From an uncultured Prevotella sp. (lineage in GTDB: Bacteria > Bacteroidota > Bacteroidia > Bacteroidales > Bacteroidaceae): a stretch of 33,562 nucleotides of DNA. The notes below the pieces were generated by a model. The model was given only the letters and a program-made list of their open reading frames with translations. It made no database searches and was not told the DNA's origin. Of this stretch, positions 25,591 through 33,274 are shown piece after piece. The stretch is from NCBI GenBank assembly GCA_900553965.1, contig USFX01000002.1:1-33562 (forward strand), given 5' to 3'. Both the position numbers and the translations under genes were made by a program. How positions within the stretch are numbered: position 1 is the first letter of the stretch; the number at the start of each line of letters is the position of its first letter.

Positions 25591-25929
25591 ATGCTATCAG
25601 AACGTTTCAGTGAATATCGCATTATGTGGGTCATGGTTTTGTTCGACTTGCCGACAGAAACGAAGAAAGACCGTAAGGCTTCCGCAGAGTTTCGCAAGCG
25701 CCTCATGGGAGACGGTTTCTCCATGTTCCAATATTCCATTTACATAAGACATTGCGCAAGCATCGAAAATGCTGAAGTCCACATACGCCGCGTGAAAGCC
25801 ATACTACCGGAATACGGCAACGTCTGTATTATGTGCATCACAGACAAACAATTTGGGAACATACAAGTCTTTTACGGTCGAAAACCTACAATTCCCAATT
25901 CTCCAGGCCACCAATTAGAACTTTTCTGA
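25591..25929 (+). CDS. cas2: CRISPR-associated protein Cas2
   Basis: The 112-residue product has the Cas2 ferredoxin-like start RIMWVMVLFDLPTETKKDRK, with the conserved aspartate D19, then FRKRLMGDGFSMFQYSIYIR, and ends GHQLELF. It forms the Cas1-Cas2 integration complex. ATG at 25591 is 8 bp from the cas1 stop. No csn2 or cas4 follows; the next element is a leftward terminator and then the array. Confidence 0.95.
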   Translation: MLSERFSEYRIMWVMVLFDLPTETKKDRKASAEFRKRLMGDGFSMFQYSIYIRHCASIENAEVHIRRVKAILPEYGNVCIMCITDKQFGNIQVFYGRKPTIPNSPGHQLELF

Positions 25930-25983
25930 AAAACACCAATATGCCAATCTTTCTGGCAAGAAGTTTACATAATTGAAACATAT

Positions 25984-26018
25984 AAAAACAAAAAATCCCG
26001 CCACTAAAGGACGGGATT
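25984..26018 (-). terminator. Leftward terminator between cas2 and the CRISPR array
   Basis: AATCCCG (25994-26000) pairs with CGGGATT (26012-26018), with possible inner CC/GG pairs. On the minus strand the stem runs straight into ATTTTTTGTTTTT, an ideal U tract; on the plus strand the following sequence (CTGCCATTATCG) has none. So it should stop transcripts coming from the array and not those from cas2. This supports minus-strand transcription of the array. Confidence 0.8.
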
Positions 26019-26094
26019 CTGCCATTATCGCAGTTCTTTTTATTTTCTGATTTCCTTTGCAAGTATCTAATAACCAGTCACTTTCTAAAAGTCT
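26019..26094 (+). other. Candidate adaptation leader next to cas2
   Basis: This 76-bp A/T-rich stretch lies between the leftward terminator and the first repeat. It contains no gene. It is the likely side of spacer insertion if the degenerate repeat at the far end marks the old end of the array (see findings). It contains TTTCCTTTG, a near match to the promoter box. Confidence 0.4.
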
Positions 26095-28136
26095 ACTGTT
26101 GTTTATACTGCGAAGCAGAAACTTTTCAAGCAATTCACAACTATGCATGTCAATGCATCTGAAGAGGACTACTGTTGTTTATACTGCGAAGCAGAAACTT
26201 TTCAAGCAATTCACAACACTTCACATTAATTCATCAGAGGAGGAATAACTGTTGTTTATACTGCGAAGCAGAAACTTTTCAAGCAATTCACAACATGCCG
26301 GCCGTGACGGACAGCTCCGGCCGGACTGTTGTTTATACTGCGAAGCAGAAACTTTTCAAGCAATTCACAACCCATAAGCCGTAGTAAATACTTCATTTAT
26401 ACTGTTGTTTATACTGCGAAGCAGAAACTTTTCAAGCAATTCACAACTATCTTTGTTAGTATATATATTAGGCATTGACTGTTGTTTATACTGCGAAGCA
26501 GAAACTTTTCAAGCAATTCACAACCGACATCTGAAGGTCCTTTTTCATTCTGGACTGTTGTTTATACTGCGAAGCAGAAACTTTTCAAGCAATTCACAAC
26601 GTATATACCAATGGCTCTGTTAATTGGTATACTGTTGTTTATACTGCGAAGCAGAAACTTTTCAAGCAATTCACAACAGGTATCAATGATATTCGTGATC
26701 TTTTTATACTGTTGTTTATACTGCGAAGCAGAAACTTTTCAAGCAATTCACAACTGGCGCTCGGATAGATCTCAAGAAGAACCGACTGTTGTTTATACTG
26801 CGAAGCAGAAACTTTTCAAGCAATTCACAACATGGTGATGGTTCTTCTGATATCTTTGGTTACTGTTGTTTATACTGCGAAGCAGAAACTTTTCAAGCAA
26901 TTCACAACAAAATGATATTGTTATATTTGCGCTGTAAAACTGTTGTTTATACTGCGAAGCAGAAACTTTTCAAGCAATTCACAACCCGGATGTCCTATGG
27001 TACCGTTATCTGTAAACTGTTGTTTATACTGCGAAGCAGAAACTTTTCAAGCAATTCACAACAACCATAGTATCCTCATACTCTATCGGCTGACTGTTGT
27101 TTATACTGCGAAGCAGAAACTTTTCAAGCAATTCACAACAGACGTCGAATGATCAGAGTTATCTTTCAGACTGTTGTTTATACTGCGAAGCAGAAACTTT
27201 TCAAGCAATTCACAACCAAGATCAATGGATACAAAGAAGCTAAAGAACTGTTGTTTATACTGCGAAGCAGAAACTTTTCAAGCAATTCACAACGGGCGCA
27301 TTGCAGCACGTATGAATTACGAACTGTTGTTTATACTGCGAAGCAGAAACTTTTCAAGCAATTCACAACCCATTGAGCAAGCTCTTGAAACTCAAGCTCA
27401 CTGTTGTTTATACTGCGAAGCAGAAACTTTTCAAGCAATTCACAACCAGCAAGACAAGCGGGGCAACACCCGCAAAACTGTTGTTTATACTGCGAAGCAG
27501 AAACTTTTCAAGCAATTCACAACTGTCAGACACAAAGATTTTTTCATTGGGTGACTGTTGTTTATACTGCGAAGCAGAAACTTTTCAAGCAATTCACAAC
27601 CAGATTCGGGCAAGGGCGAGAAACGTTCGAACTGTTGTTTATACTGCGAAGCAGAAACTTTTCAAGCAATTCACAACAAGTGTAACGTATTAATTATATA
27701 AAGATGAACTGTTGTTTATACTGCGAAGCAGAAACTTTTCAAGCAATTCACAACAGAAAGTCGAGCGGAAAAAAGATGGAACCACTGTTGTTTATACTGC
27801 GAAGCAGAAACTTTTCAAGCAATTCACAACATTACCTCGTTAGTGTAATCCAAGTTCTTAACTGTTGTTTATACTGCGAAGCAGAAACTTTTCAAGCAAT
27901 TCACAACCTCTTACATGGTGTACCGTCCTTTTTAAGACTGTTGTTTATACTGCGAAGCAGAAACTTTTCAAGCAATTCACAACTTAGATGAGGCGATTAA
28001 ACATTGCGATGAACTGTTGTTTATACTGCGAAGCAGAAACTTTTCAAGCAATTCACAACCAAAAAGATGTACGTAACCACGTCCATCGTACTGTTGTTTA
28101 TACTGCGAAGCAGAAACTTTTCAAGCAATTCATAAC
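26095..28136 (-). CRISPR. Type II-C CRISPR array, 27 repeats and 26 spacers
   Basis: The repeats are 47 bp. On the crRNA strand (minus) each begins GTTGTGAATTGCTTGAAA, has a central hairpin CTGC-TTC-GCAG and ends TATAAACAACAGT. Repeat starts on the plus strand run from 26095 to 28090 with a period of 76 or 77; 19 spacers are 30 bp and 7 are 29 bp. As read, 26 repeats are identical and the last (28090-28136) has one change (CATAAC for CACAAC on the plus strand). No two spacers look alike. The crRNA orientation follows from the GTTGTG end and from complementarity to the tracrRNA anti-repeat. Apparent proteins with repeated FILRSRNFSSNSQ peptides are translations of the repeats and not genes. 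Confidence 0.98.
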
Positions 28137-28162
28137 AAACATGTCAAAGAGCAATTTAATTG

Positions 28163-28191
28163 TAAAGATACTATATTAAATATAAACCAAA
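28163..28191 (-). promoter_or_regulatory. Candidate promoter of the pre-crRNA
   Basis: The minus strand has TATCTTTA at 28163-28170 (one base off TAnnTTTG) and TTTG at 28188-28191, with 17 nt between, shorter than the usual 20. Transcription would start about 20 bp before the outermost repeat and run into the array. The rest of 28137-28404 holds no gene. Confidence 0.5.
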
Positions 28192-28334
28192 GCACCAATT
28201 ACATTGTTTAACATATTTAGAAGCGGCTTTATCCTCTCACTATAAAAATATCAAAACGCTTCAAGAAACGGTATTATATTCAGAAAAACATTCAGAAGAC
28301 ATTCCTAATTCAACACTCGTAAATAAAGGTGGCA

Positions 28335-28366
28335 TTTGCGTATGTCGCAGAAATACATTAACTTTG
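28335..28366 (+). promoter_or_regulatory. Promoter of the AICAR transformylase gene
   Basis: TTTG (28335-28338), exactly 20 nt, then TAACTTTG (28359-28366): a full match to the Bacteroidetes -33/-7 pattern. The start codon is at 28405. Confidence 0.85.
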
Positions 28367-28404
28367 CAGCAGAAAATTAACAGGTTTTCCAGTTTGACAG
28401 ACTT

Positions 28405-29586
28405 ATGAAAGAATTAACACTGAAGTACGGATGCAATCCGAACCAGAAGCCTTCACGCATATTCATGACCGAAGGCGAACTACCCATCGAAGTTATCAAC
28501 GGCCGTCCGGGATACATCAATCTCCTCGACGCGCTCAACAGCTGGCAGCTCGTCCGCGAGCTAAAGGCCGCCACGGGTCTTGCCGCAGCAGCCTCGTTCA
28601 AGCACGTTTCGCCCGCCGGTGCGGCCGTAGGCCTGCCTCTGAGCGACACGCTGAAGAAGATCTATTTCGTGGACGACATCAAGATGGAGCTTTCGCCGAT
28701 AGCCTGTGCCTACGCCCGTGCCCGCGGCGCCGACCGCATGAGCTCCTACGGCGATTTCGTCGCTCTGAGCGACACGTGTGACGCAGCCACGGCCACGCTC
28801 ATCAAGCGTGAGGTCAGTGACGGCGTGATTGCCCCCGACTATACGCCCGAGGCCATCGAAATCCTGAAAGACAAGCGCAAGGGAACATACAATGTCATCA
28901 AAATCGACCCCGGCTACGTTCCGGAGCCCGTCGAGCGCAAGCAGGTGTTCGGCGTCACCTTCGAGCAGGGTCGCAATGAAATCGACCTGAGCGACCCCTC
29001 ACTGTTCGAGAACATCCCCACTCAGGCCAAGGCCTTCACTCCCGAGGCACGCCGCGACCTTCTCATCGCCCTCATCACCCTCAAATATACTCAGAGCAAC
29101 TCCGTCTGCTACGCAAAGGACGGTCAGGCCATCGGCATCGGCGCCGGCCAGCAGAGCCGCATCCACTGCACCCGTCTTGCCGGTTCAAAGGCTGACATCT
29201 GGTGGTTGCGCCAGCACCCGAAGGTAATGAATCTGCCCTTCGTTGACGGCATCCGCCGCGCCGACCGCGACAACACGATTGACGTATATATCAGCGAGGA
29301 GCACGACGACGTGCTGCGTGACGGCACATGGCAGCGTCTGTTCAAGGAGCGTCCCGAGGTTCTGACGATGGAGGAGAAGCAGGAGTGGATTGCCAAGAAC
29401 ACGGATGTGGCCCTCGGCAGCGACGCTTTCTTCCCGTTCGGCGACAACATCGAGCGCGCCCACAAGAGCGGCGTACGCTACATCGCACAGGCCGGAGGCT
29501 CGGTGCGGGACGACAATGTGATTGAGACGTGCGACAAATACGGCATCGCCATGGCATTCACCGGCGTACGCCTGTTCCACCACTGA
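28405..29586 (+). CDS. Stand-alone AICAR transformylase (PurH C-terminal domain type)
   Basis: The 393-residue enzyme formylates AICAR with 10-formyl-tetrahydrofolate, the penultimate step of purine synthesis. It matches the transformylase half of PurH: SFKHVSPAG contains the catalytic Lys-His pair (K66, H67), followed by RGADRMSSYGDFVALS, TLKYTQSNSVCYAKDGQAIG, GAGQQSRIHCTRLAG and SDAFFPFGDNIERAHKSGVR. The N-terminal IMP cyclohydrolase domain is absent; the protein starts directly with LKYGCNPNQKPSRIF. Length agrees with the known stand-alone group found in many anaerobes. It has its own strong promoter and no visible link to the CRISPR genes. Whether a two-domain PurH exists elsewhere in the genome cannot be seen. 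Confidence 0.9.
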   Translation: MKELTLKYGCNPNQKPSRIFMTEGELPIEVINGRPGYINLLDALNSWQLVRELKAATGLAAAASFKHVSPAGAAVGLPLSDTLKKIYFVDDIKMELSPIACAYARARGADRMSSYGDFVALSDTCDAATATLIKREVSDGVIAPDYTPEAIEILKDKRKGTYNVIKIDPGYVPEPVERKQVFGVTFEQGRNEIDLSDPSLFENIPTQAKAFTPEARRDLLIALITLKYTQSNSVCYAKDGQAIGIGAGQQSRIHCTRLAGSKADIWWLRQHPKVMNLPFVDGIRRADRDNTIDVYISEEHDDVLRDGTWQRLFKERPEVLTMEEKQEWIAKNTDVALGSDAFFPFGDNIERAHKSGVRYIAQAGGSVRDDNVIETCDKYGIAMAFTGVRLFHH

Positions 29587-29601
29587 TAACTTGTAACTTT
29601 A

Positions 29602-29814
29602 AACTTGTAACTTTAAACTTTATGGCTGCGCACAGAGTTTGGGGCGGAGTTGTCCCCTGAAGCAAGACATAAGGTCTGAAGTTGCAAGTTTAATGTTTAG
29701 GGCAAACCACAAAGTTAGAAGTAATAAGCTCTGCGCGCAGCCCAAAGTTACAAGTTTAAAGTCCAAAGTTACAAGTAATAAGCTCTGCGCGTAGCCTAAA
29801 GTTACAAGTTTAAA
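29602..29814. repeat. Direct and inverted repeat block
   Basis: Two near-identical 42-bp direct copies lie at 29719-29760 and 29773-29814 (AAGTAATAAGCTCTGCGCG, then CAGCC or TAGCC, then AAAGTTACAAGTTTAAA). A third copy in inverted orientation sits at about 29602-29636 (CTTGTAACTTTAAACTT, then GGCTGCGCACAGAG). The region is noncoding and full of AAGTTACAAGTTTAAA-type words. Confidence 0.75.
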
Positions 29815-29835
29815 ATTTAAAGTTAAAAGTTAAGA

Positions 29836-30021
29836 ATGGATATCGATGACATCATCGCAGGAGGCGGCATCATGTTCCGCCCGGCACGAAAGGAAAACGG
29901 CGACAGCGGCAAGGTCAAGACCAAGGCCAAGAAGAAGAAGTATATCACGGGGGCTCACGGCAGCGGTTCGGCAAAGCAGAAGGCAAAATACCGCGAGCAA
30001 CGGGCCAACAGGCACAAATAA
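29836..30021 (+). CDS. Small basic protein of unknown function
   Basis: The 61-codon frame starts MDIDDIIAGGGIMFRPARKE and is very rich in Lys, Arg, Gly and Gln, ending QRANRHK. There is no signal peptide or membrane segment. An acidic start (MDIDDII) followed by a basic tail would suit RNA or ribosome binding, but this is a guess. An overlapping frame from 29846 is arginine-rich and looks like a shadow. No TAnnTTTG box is seen immediately upstream; transcription could come from the AICAR transformylase promoter through the repeat block. Confidence 0.5.
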   Translation: MDIDDIIAGGGIMFRPARKENGDSGKVKTKAKKKKYITGAHGSGSAKQKAKYREQRANRHK

Positions 30022-30166
30022 TGCCAAGCGGGAAAGAAGACGGAAACACCGGATCTACGTAAGAGTAGCATAAACTTAACGTAAGACTAACGTAGGAGTT
30101 GTATGAGACGAACGTGGAATTAATATCATACTGACAAAGATTAATGTAATTTCACAATCGTTATGC

Positions 30167-30215
30167 TATTTTTGGCTTCCTCTAAAAGTTTAGTGGATTT
30201 ATTTATATAACTTTG
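30167..30215 (+). promoter_or_regulatory. Two candidate promoter boxes for the histidine kinase gene
   Basis: TATTTTTG (30167-30174) and TAACTTTG (30208-30215) both match TAnnTTTG. The second lies 49 bp before the ATG at 30264 and overlaps a TTG that would otherwise be a possible upstream start codon, which argues for the ATG. Neither has a clear -33 TTTG. Confidence 0.55.
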
Positions 30216-30263
30216 CAGAACAAAAGAAGTTATATACTACTACACATACTCCATTTACGGCAG

Positions 30264-32072
30264 ATGGACATACCTAAAAGAATCATAACCCTGCTTGTCA
30301 CCATCGTCATCTCACTGACATGGACGGCAGGCAAAACAAACGCTGCCGAAACAAATGACGCCAAGGCCGACTCCATCATGAACGAGCTGCGGCGCTATTT
30401 CAACAGCGACAAGAAAGACAGCCTATACCGCGCGGCTGCCAAATATCGCGCGTACCAACTAAACCTGGGCGACATCTACAAGTATTACCAAGGCTGGCAA
30501 TATGAAATCTTCTACGACATCAATTTCAATAACTTCTACCACGCCATGCGAAAGGCCATCAGAATGTCCGAAGACATGAAGGCGCGCAATGCGGAAGACC
30601 AGCTGTACAACGCCACCTACCTCTTCGGCGTTATCTACTCGCTGCAGGGAAACGTCGAACAGGCCAAGGACTGCTTCCACAGGGCGCTCGACGAAGGCAA
30701 GCACCAGCCCCCGACAAGGCTCGTCCAGATATACAAGGAACTTGCCAACGTCGAGATGGACAGCGATCCGGACAAGGCCATGAAGGACATCAACCACGCC
30801 ATCAGAATAACCGGACAAGCCAAACAGAAATACGCATACAGCGACGCCGTGGCCTTCAAGATCATCATTGCCTTCATCAAGAAGGACTGGGAGCTCGTCA
30901 AGGCCATCTACACCGACTATCTGCAAATGCAGAAAGACTACGGTGACGAGTTCTCCATGACATACTATCATTATGCCATGATGTGCGGACTGGCCGCCGA
31001 GGGAAACTACGTCAAGGCCATCGAACACGCCGACCAGCTGACCAACATCGACCGCTACAGGTTCAAGACCATCATCTACGAGCTCTCCGGAGATATGGGT
31101 AAGGCGTTCGAGACACAGAAAACCTACATCCATGTCAAGGACTCCATCAACAGCTCCATCATGCTCCAGGAGCTGCACAACGCCGCCACCGACGTTGAAA
31201 TGAACGCCATGCGTCACAAAGCCACCGAAGACCGGGTCAAGAAGAAGGTCATGGCGATGGTCATCTTCGGCGCGGCCGTCATTATCGCCATCCTCATCTT
31301 CGTCATCTTCAATTGGCGCAACAACATGAAGAACCTTCGGAAAAAGAACTCCGAGCTCGAAATTCTCCGCTTCAAGTCAGAAGAGGCGGAACGGCTGAAG
31401 AGCAACATACTCCAGAACATGAGCCACGAGATACGTACTCCGCTAAACATCATATCCGGATTTACGCAACTCATCTGCCAGCCGGGCTACACTCCCTCTG
31501 ACGAGGAAAAAACAGAAATCCTCGACCGCATCACGGCCAGCTCCGACAATCTTGTCAAGATCATCAACAACCTGCTCTACGTAGCGACGACGGAAAGTGA
31601 GAGCTATGCCTCACAGCGGGACGACATCGTCTGCAACGACCTGCTGCGCAGGCTCACCGAGACCTACCGGCTGACTCTGCCGGAGACCGTCAGCTTCACC
31701 CTCGATACCAGCATACCCGACGATTTCCACTTCCTCGGCAGCACCAAGGGCATTGAGACCATCATCGACAATCTGCTCACCAATGCCCGAAAGTTCACCA
31801 CCGAGGGCAGCATAACCCTCCAGTCTTCCTTTGACAGAAAGAAAGAATATATCATCATCAGCGTGACCGACACGGGAACGGGCATACCGGAGGCCTATCA
31901 GGAACGCGTTTTTGGCATGTTCTACAAGATTGACAATTCAAAGGAGGGCATCGGTGCCGGACTCCCACTGTCGCGCCACATAGCGAGACAAATCGGAGGC
32001 AACCTATCGCTGGACGCTGACTACCACGGCGGAGCACGCTTCATCCTGACCATACCGGCAAGGAGGCCGTGA
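30264..32072 (+). CDS. TPR-containing sensor histidine kinase
   Basis: From ATG at 30264 the product has 602 residues. A signal peptide (about 1-27) leads to a periplasmic helical TPR-like sensor region (about 35-310), with ATYLFGVIYSLQGNVEQAKD the clearest unit. One membrane helix follows (about 330-350, AMVIFGAAVIIAILIFVIFN), then a coiled linker. The HisKA domain has phospho-acceptor H388 in NMSHEIRTPLNIISGF. The HATPase domain has an N box (IDNLLTNARKF), G1 (DTGTGIP) and G2 (GAGLPLS). No receiver domain is fused and no response regulator is adjacent, so it is an orphan kinase in this window. The ligand is unknown. The frame can be extended upstream to a TTG at 30213, but that lies in a promoter box. 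Confidence 0.9.
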   Translation: MDIPKRIITLLVTIVISLTWTAGKTNAAETNDAKADSIMNELRRYFNSDKKDSLYRAAAKYRAYQLNLGDIYKYYQGWQYEIFYDINFNNFYHAMRKAIRMSEDMKARNAEDQLYNATYLFGVIYSLQGNVEQAKDCFHRALDEGKHQPPTRLVQIYKELANVEMDSDPDKAMKDINHAIRITGQAKQKYAYSDAVAFKIIIAFIKKDWELVKAIYTDYLQMQKDYGDEFSMTYYHYAMMCGLAAEGNYVKAIEHADQLTNIDRYRFKTIIYELSGDMGKAFETQKTYIHVKDSINSSIMLQELHNAATDVEMNAMRHKATEDRVKKKVMAMVIFGAAVIIAILIFVIFNWRNNMKNLRKKNSELEILRFKSEEAERLKSNILQNMSHEIRTPLNIISGFTQLICQPGYTPSDEEKTEILDRITASSDNLVKIINNLLYVATTESESYASQRDDIVCNDLLRRLTETYRLTLPETVSFTLDTSIPDDFHFLGSTKGIETIIDNLLTNARKFTTEGSITLQSSFDRKKEYIIISVTDTGTGIPEAYQERVFGMFYKIDNSKEGIGAGLPLSRHIARQIGGNLSLDADYHGGARFILTIPARRP

Positions 32073-32080
32073 AGAATTTT

Positions 32081-32189
32081 GGCTTTCTGGGCTTTTGAGA
32101 CTTTCGGGGAGGGAGGAGTGAGAAGACTCTTCTTTTCAGTCTTCAAAAACAATTTCTACTCCTCCTTCCTCGAAAGCCCAGAAAAAGCC
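32081..32189. repeat. Long imperfect inverted repeat after the histidine kinase gene
   Basis: The left arm (32081-32119) contains GGCTTTCTGGGCTTT and GGGAGGAGT; the right arm (32158-32189) contains ACTCCTCCTTCCTCGAAAG and AGCCC/AAGCC. The arms pair over about 30 positions with a left-arm insertion. The loop holds a second hairpin, GAAGACT (32122-32128) with AGTCTTC (32138-32144). It lies directly after the kinase stop (32072) and may end its transcript, although no T tract follows. Confidence 0.7.
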
Positions 32190-32216
32190 ACATCCTCCCC
32201 CCCCCTGTATTAATTA

Positions 32217-32740
32217 TTACAAAATTGCATCCTCCAAAACCTTCGTCTCAGCTCATTTCCGCAACCTTTCGGAGGCCGTAAGGGCCTTACGGCCATTGTT
32301 CCCCCTATGTCTTCAAACTGTTTTTTTGCCCACCATGATGCCGTAAGGGCCTTACTACTCTTATGGAGCAGAGAAAATGCTGGTTTTCGGGTTGTTGATT
32401 TTGTCCTGAAAAGCTACCGTTTTTCTGCCGTAAGGGTCTCGCGGCATTGTAACAACGGTCTTGTTGCAGTGCGACGGCGGCCTCGTTGCAATGCCGCGAG
32501 GGCCCCGTTGCAACCCCGTAAGGCCCTTACGGCACAACCGCGGCAGCCCCGCTGTTGTTCAACGGAATTGCCGCTGTTCGTATCAGGCTATGAATGAGCA
32601 ACTTGCAAAGTGTGTAAATATATAATCACGACAACCCCTAATTTTTGATACGCGCATACTTGCGATATTCTGAGGCAAGGCGGAAATTTTTCAGAAAGTC
32701 CCCATTCTCGTGGGCTTAAAAATGGTATTTTAAATTACAA
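32217..32740 (+). repeat. GC-rich intergenic repeat element (copy C)
   Basis: Co-linear with 12168-12680. It holds four palindromic units, the best being GGCCGTAAGG-G-CCTTACGGCC at 32274-32294, with others near 32338, 32426 and 32514; a core with TTGTTGCAGTGCGACGGCGG at 32461-32480; and the tail CCCTAATTTTTGATACGC. There is no believable open frame. The 32073-32846 gap contains this element, the hairpin before it and the partial repeat after it. Confidence 0.75.
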
Positions 32741-32767
32741 ATCGACCAGAAGCAAAATATGTCCCGC

Positions 32768-32832
32768 TCGGTAGGGTGTTCAAAATTGGATTTAAAGTGC
32801 GGCCATTTACAAGTGTGCATTTTACTCTACCC
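32768..32832. repeat. Partial relative of the inverted repeat at 11932-12034
   Basis: It begins CGGTAGGGTGTTCAAAAT, shares the GGTAGGGTGTTCAAAAT start and the later AAAGTG-GGC block with 11928-11960, and ends with CTACCCG, which mirrors the initial CGGTAG. Only one arm of the longer element is recognisable. Confidence 0.55.
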
Positions 32833-32846
32833 GTCTGGAACAAGAA

Positions 32847-32886
32847 AAACCGGCAGGCGAATCCTTTCGGACTTGCCTGCCGGTTT
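32847..32886 (-). terminator. Intrinsic terminator of rplS
   Basis: A perfect 12-bp stem (AAACCGGCAGGC, 32847-32858, with GCCTGCCGGTTT, 32875-32886). On the minus strand it ends GGTTTTTC, giving a U tract. It lies 25 bp past the rplS stop. Confidence 0.88.
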
Positions 32887-32911
32887 ATCTTTTCCTTCGA
32901 TAATCTCAGCC

Positions 32912-33274
32912 TTATGCCTTCGGAGCAGCGGTTCTCTTCTCCTTGATGCGAGCCTTCTTGCCGGTGAGCTTGCGCAGATAGTAGAGCTTAGCGCGGCGCA
33001 CCTTACCGATCTTGTTGACCTCGATGCTGTCAATGTTGGGTGACTCAAGAGGGAAAATACGCTCAACACCAATGGTGCCGGACATCTTACGTACGGTGAA
33101 ACGCTTCTTCTCGCCGTGACCGGAAATCTTGATGACCACACCACGGTAGAGCTGGATGCGCTCCTTGGTACCCTCGATAATTTTGTAAGCGACAGTCACA
33201 GTGTCACCGGACTTGAACTCCGGAAACTGCTTGCCGGTTGCAAATGCTTCCTCAGCAACTTTAATTAAGTTCAT
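32912..33274 (-). CDS. rplS: 50S ribosomal protein L19
   Basis: The 120-residue protein of the large subunit sits at the 30S-50S interface. MNLIKVAEEAFATGKQFPEF, FKSGDTVTVAYKIIEGTKER, QLYRGVVI, FTVRKMSGTIGVERIFPLES and KVRRAKLYYLRKLTGKKARI are the usual L19 blocks. The open frame extends upstream to 33331, but the conserved N-terminus starts at ATG 33274, which gives the family's normal length and leaves room for a leader after the promoter box at 33369-33376. A short basic C-terminal extension (KEKRTAAPKA) is common in the phylum. It is monocistronic, with its own terminator. Confidence 0.95.
   Translation of the reverse strand: MNLIKVAEEAFATGKQFPEFKSGDTVTVAYKIIEGTKERIQLYRGVVIKISGHGEKKRFTVRKMSGTIGVERIFPLESPNIDSIEVNKIGKVRRAKLYYLRKLTGKKARIKEKRTAAPKA

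Noticed and set aside
26057..28179. Series of overlapping short ORFs encoding repeated peptides such as FILRSRNFSSNSQ
   Set aside because: They are translations of the 47-bp CRISPR repeat in successive frames; spacers break them and none has gene features.
30213..30263. TTG start that would add 17 residues to the histidine kinase
   Set aside because: The TTG is within a TAACTTTG promoter box, and the signal peptide begins properly at ATG 30264.
32307..32597. 96-codon open frame after the histidine kinase gene
   Set aside because: Lies inside repeat copy C; arginine- and serine-rich translation with no conserved motif.
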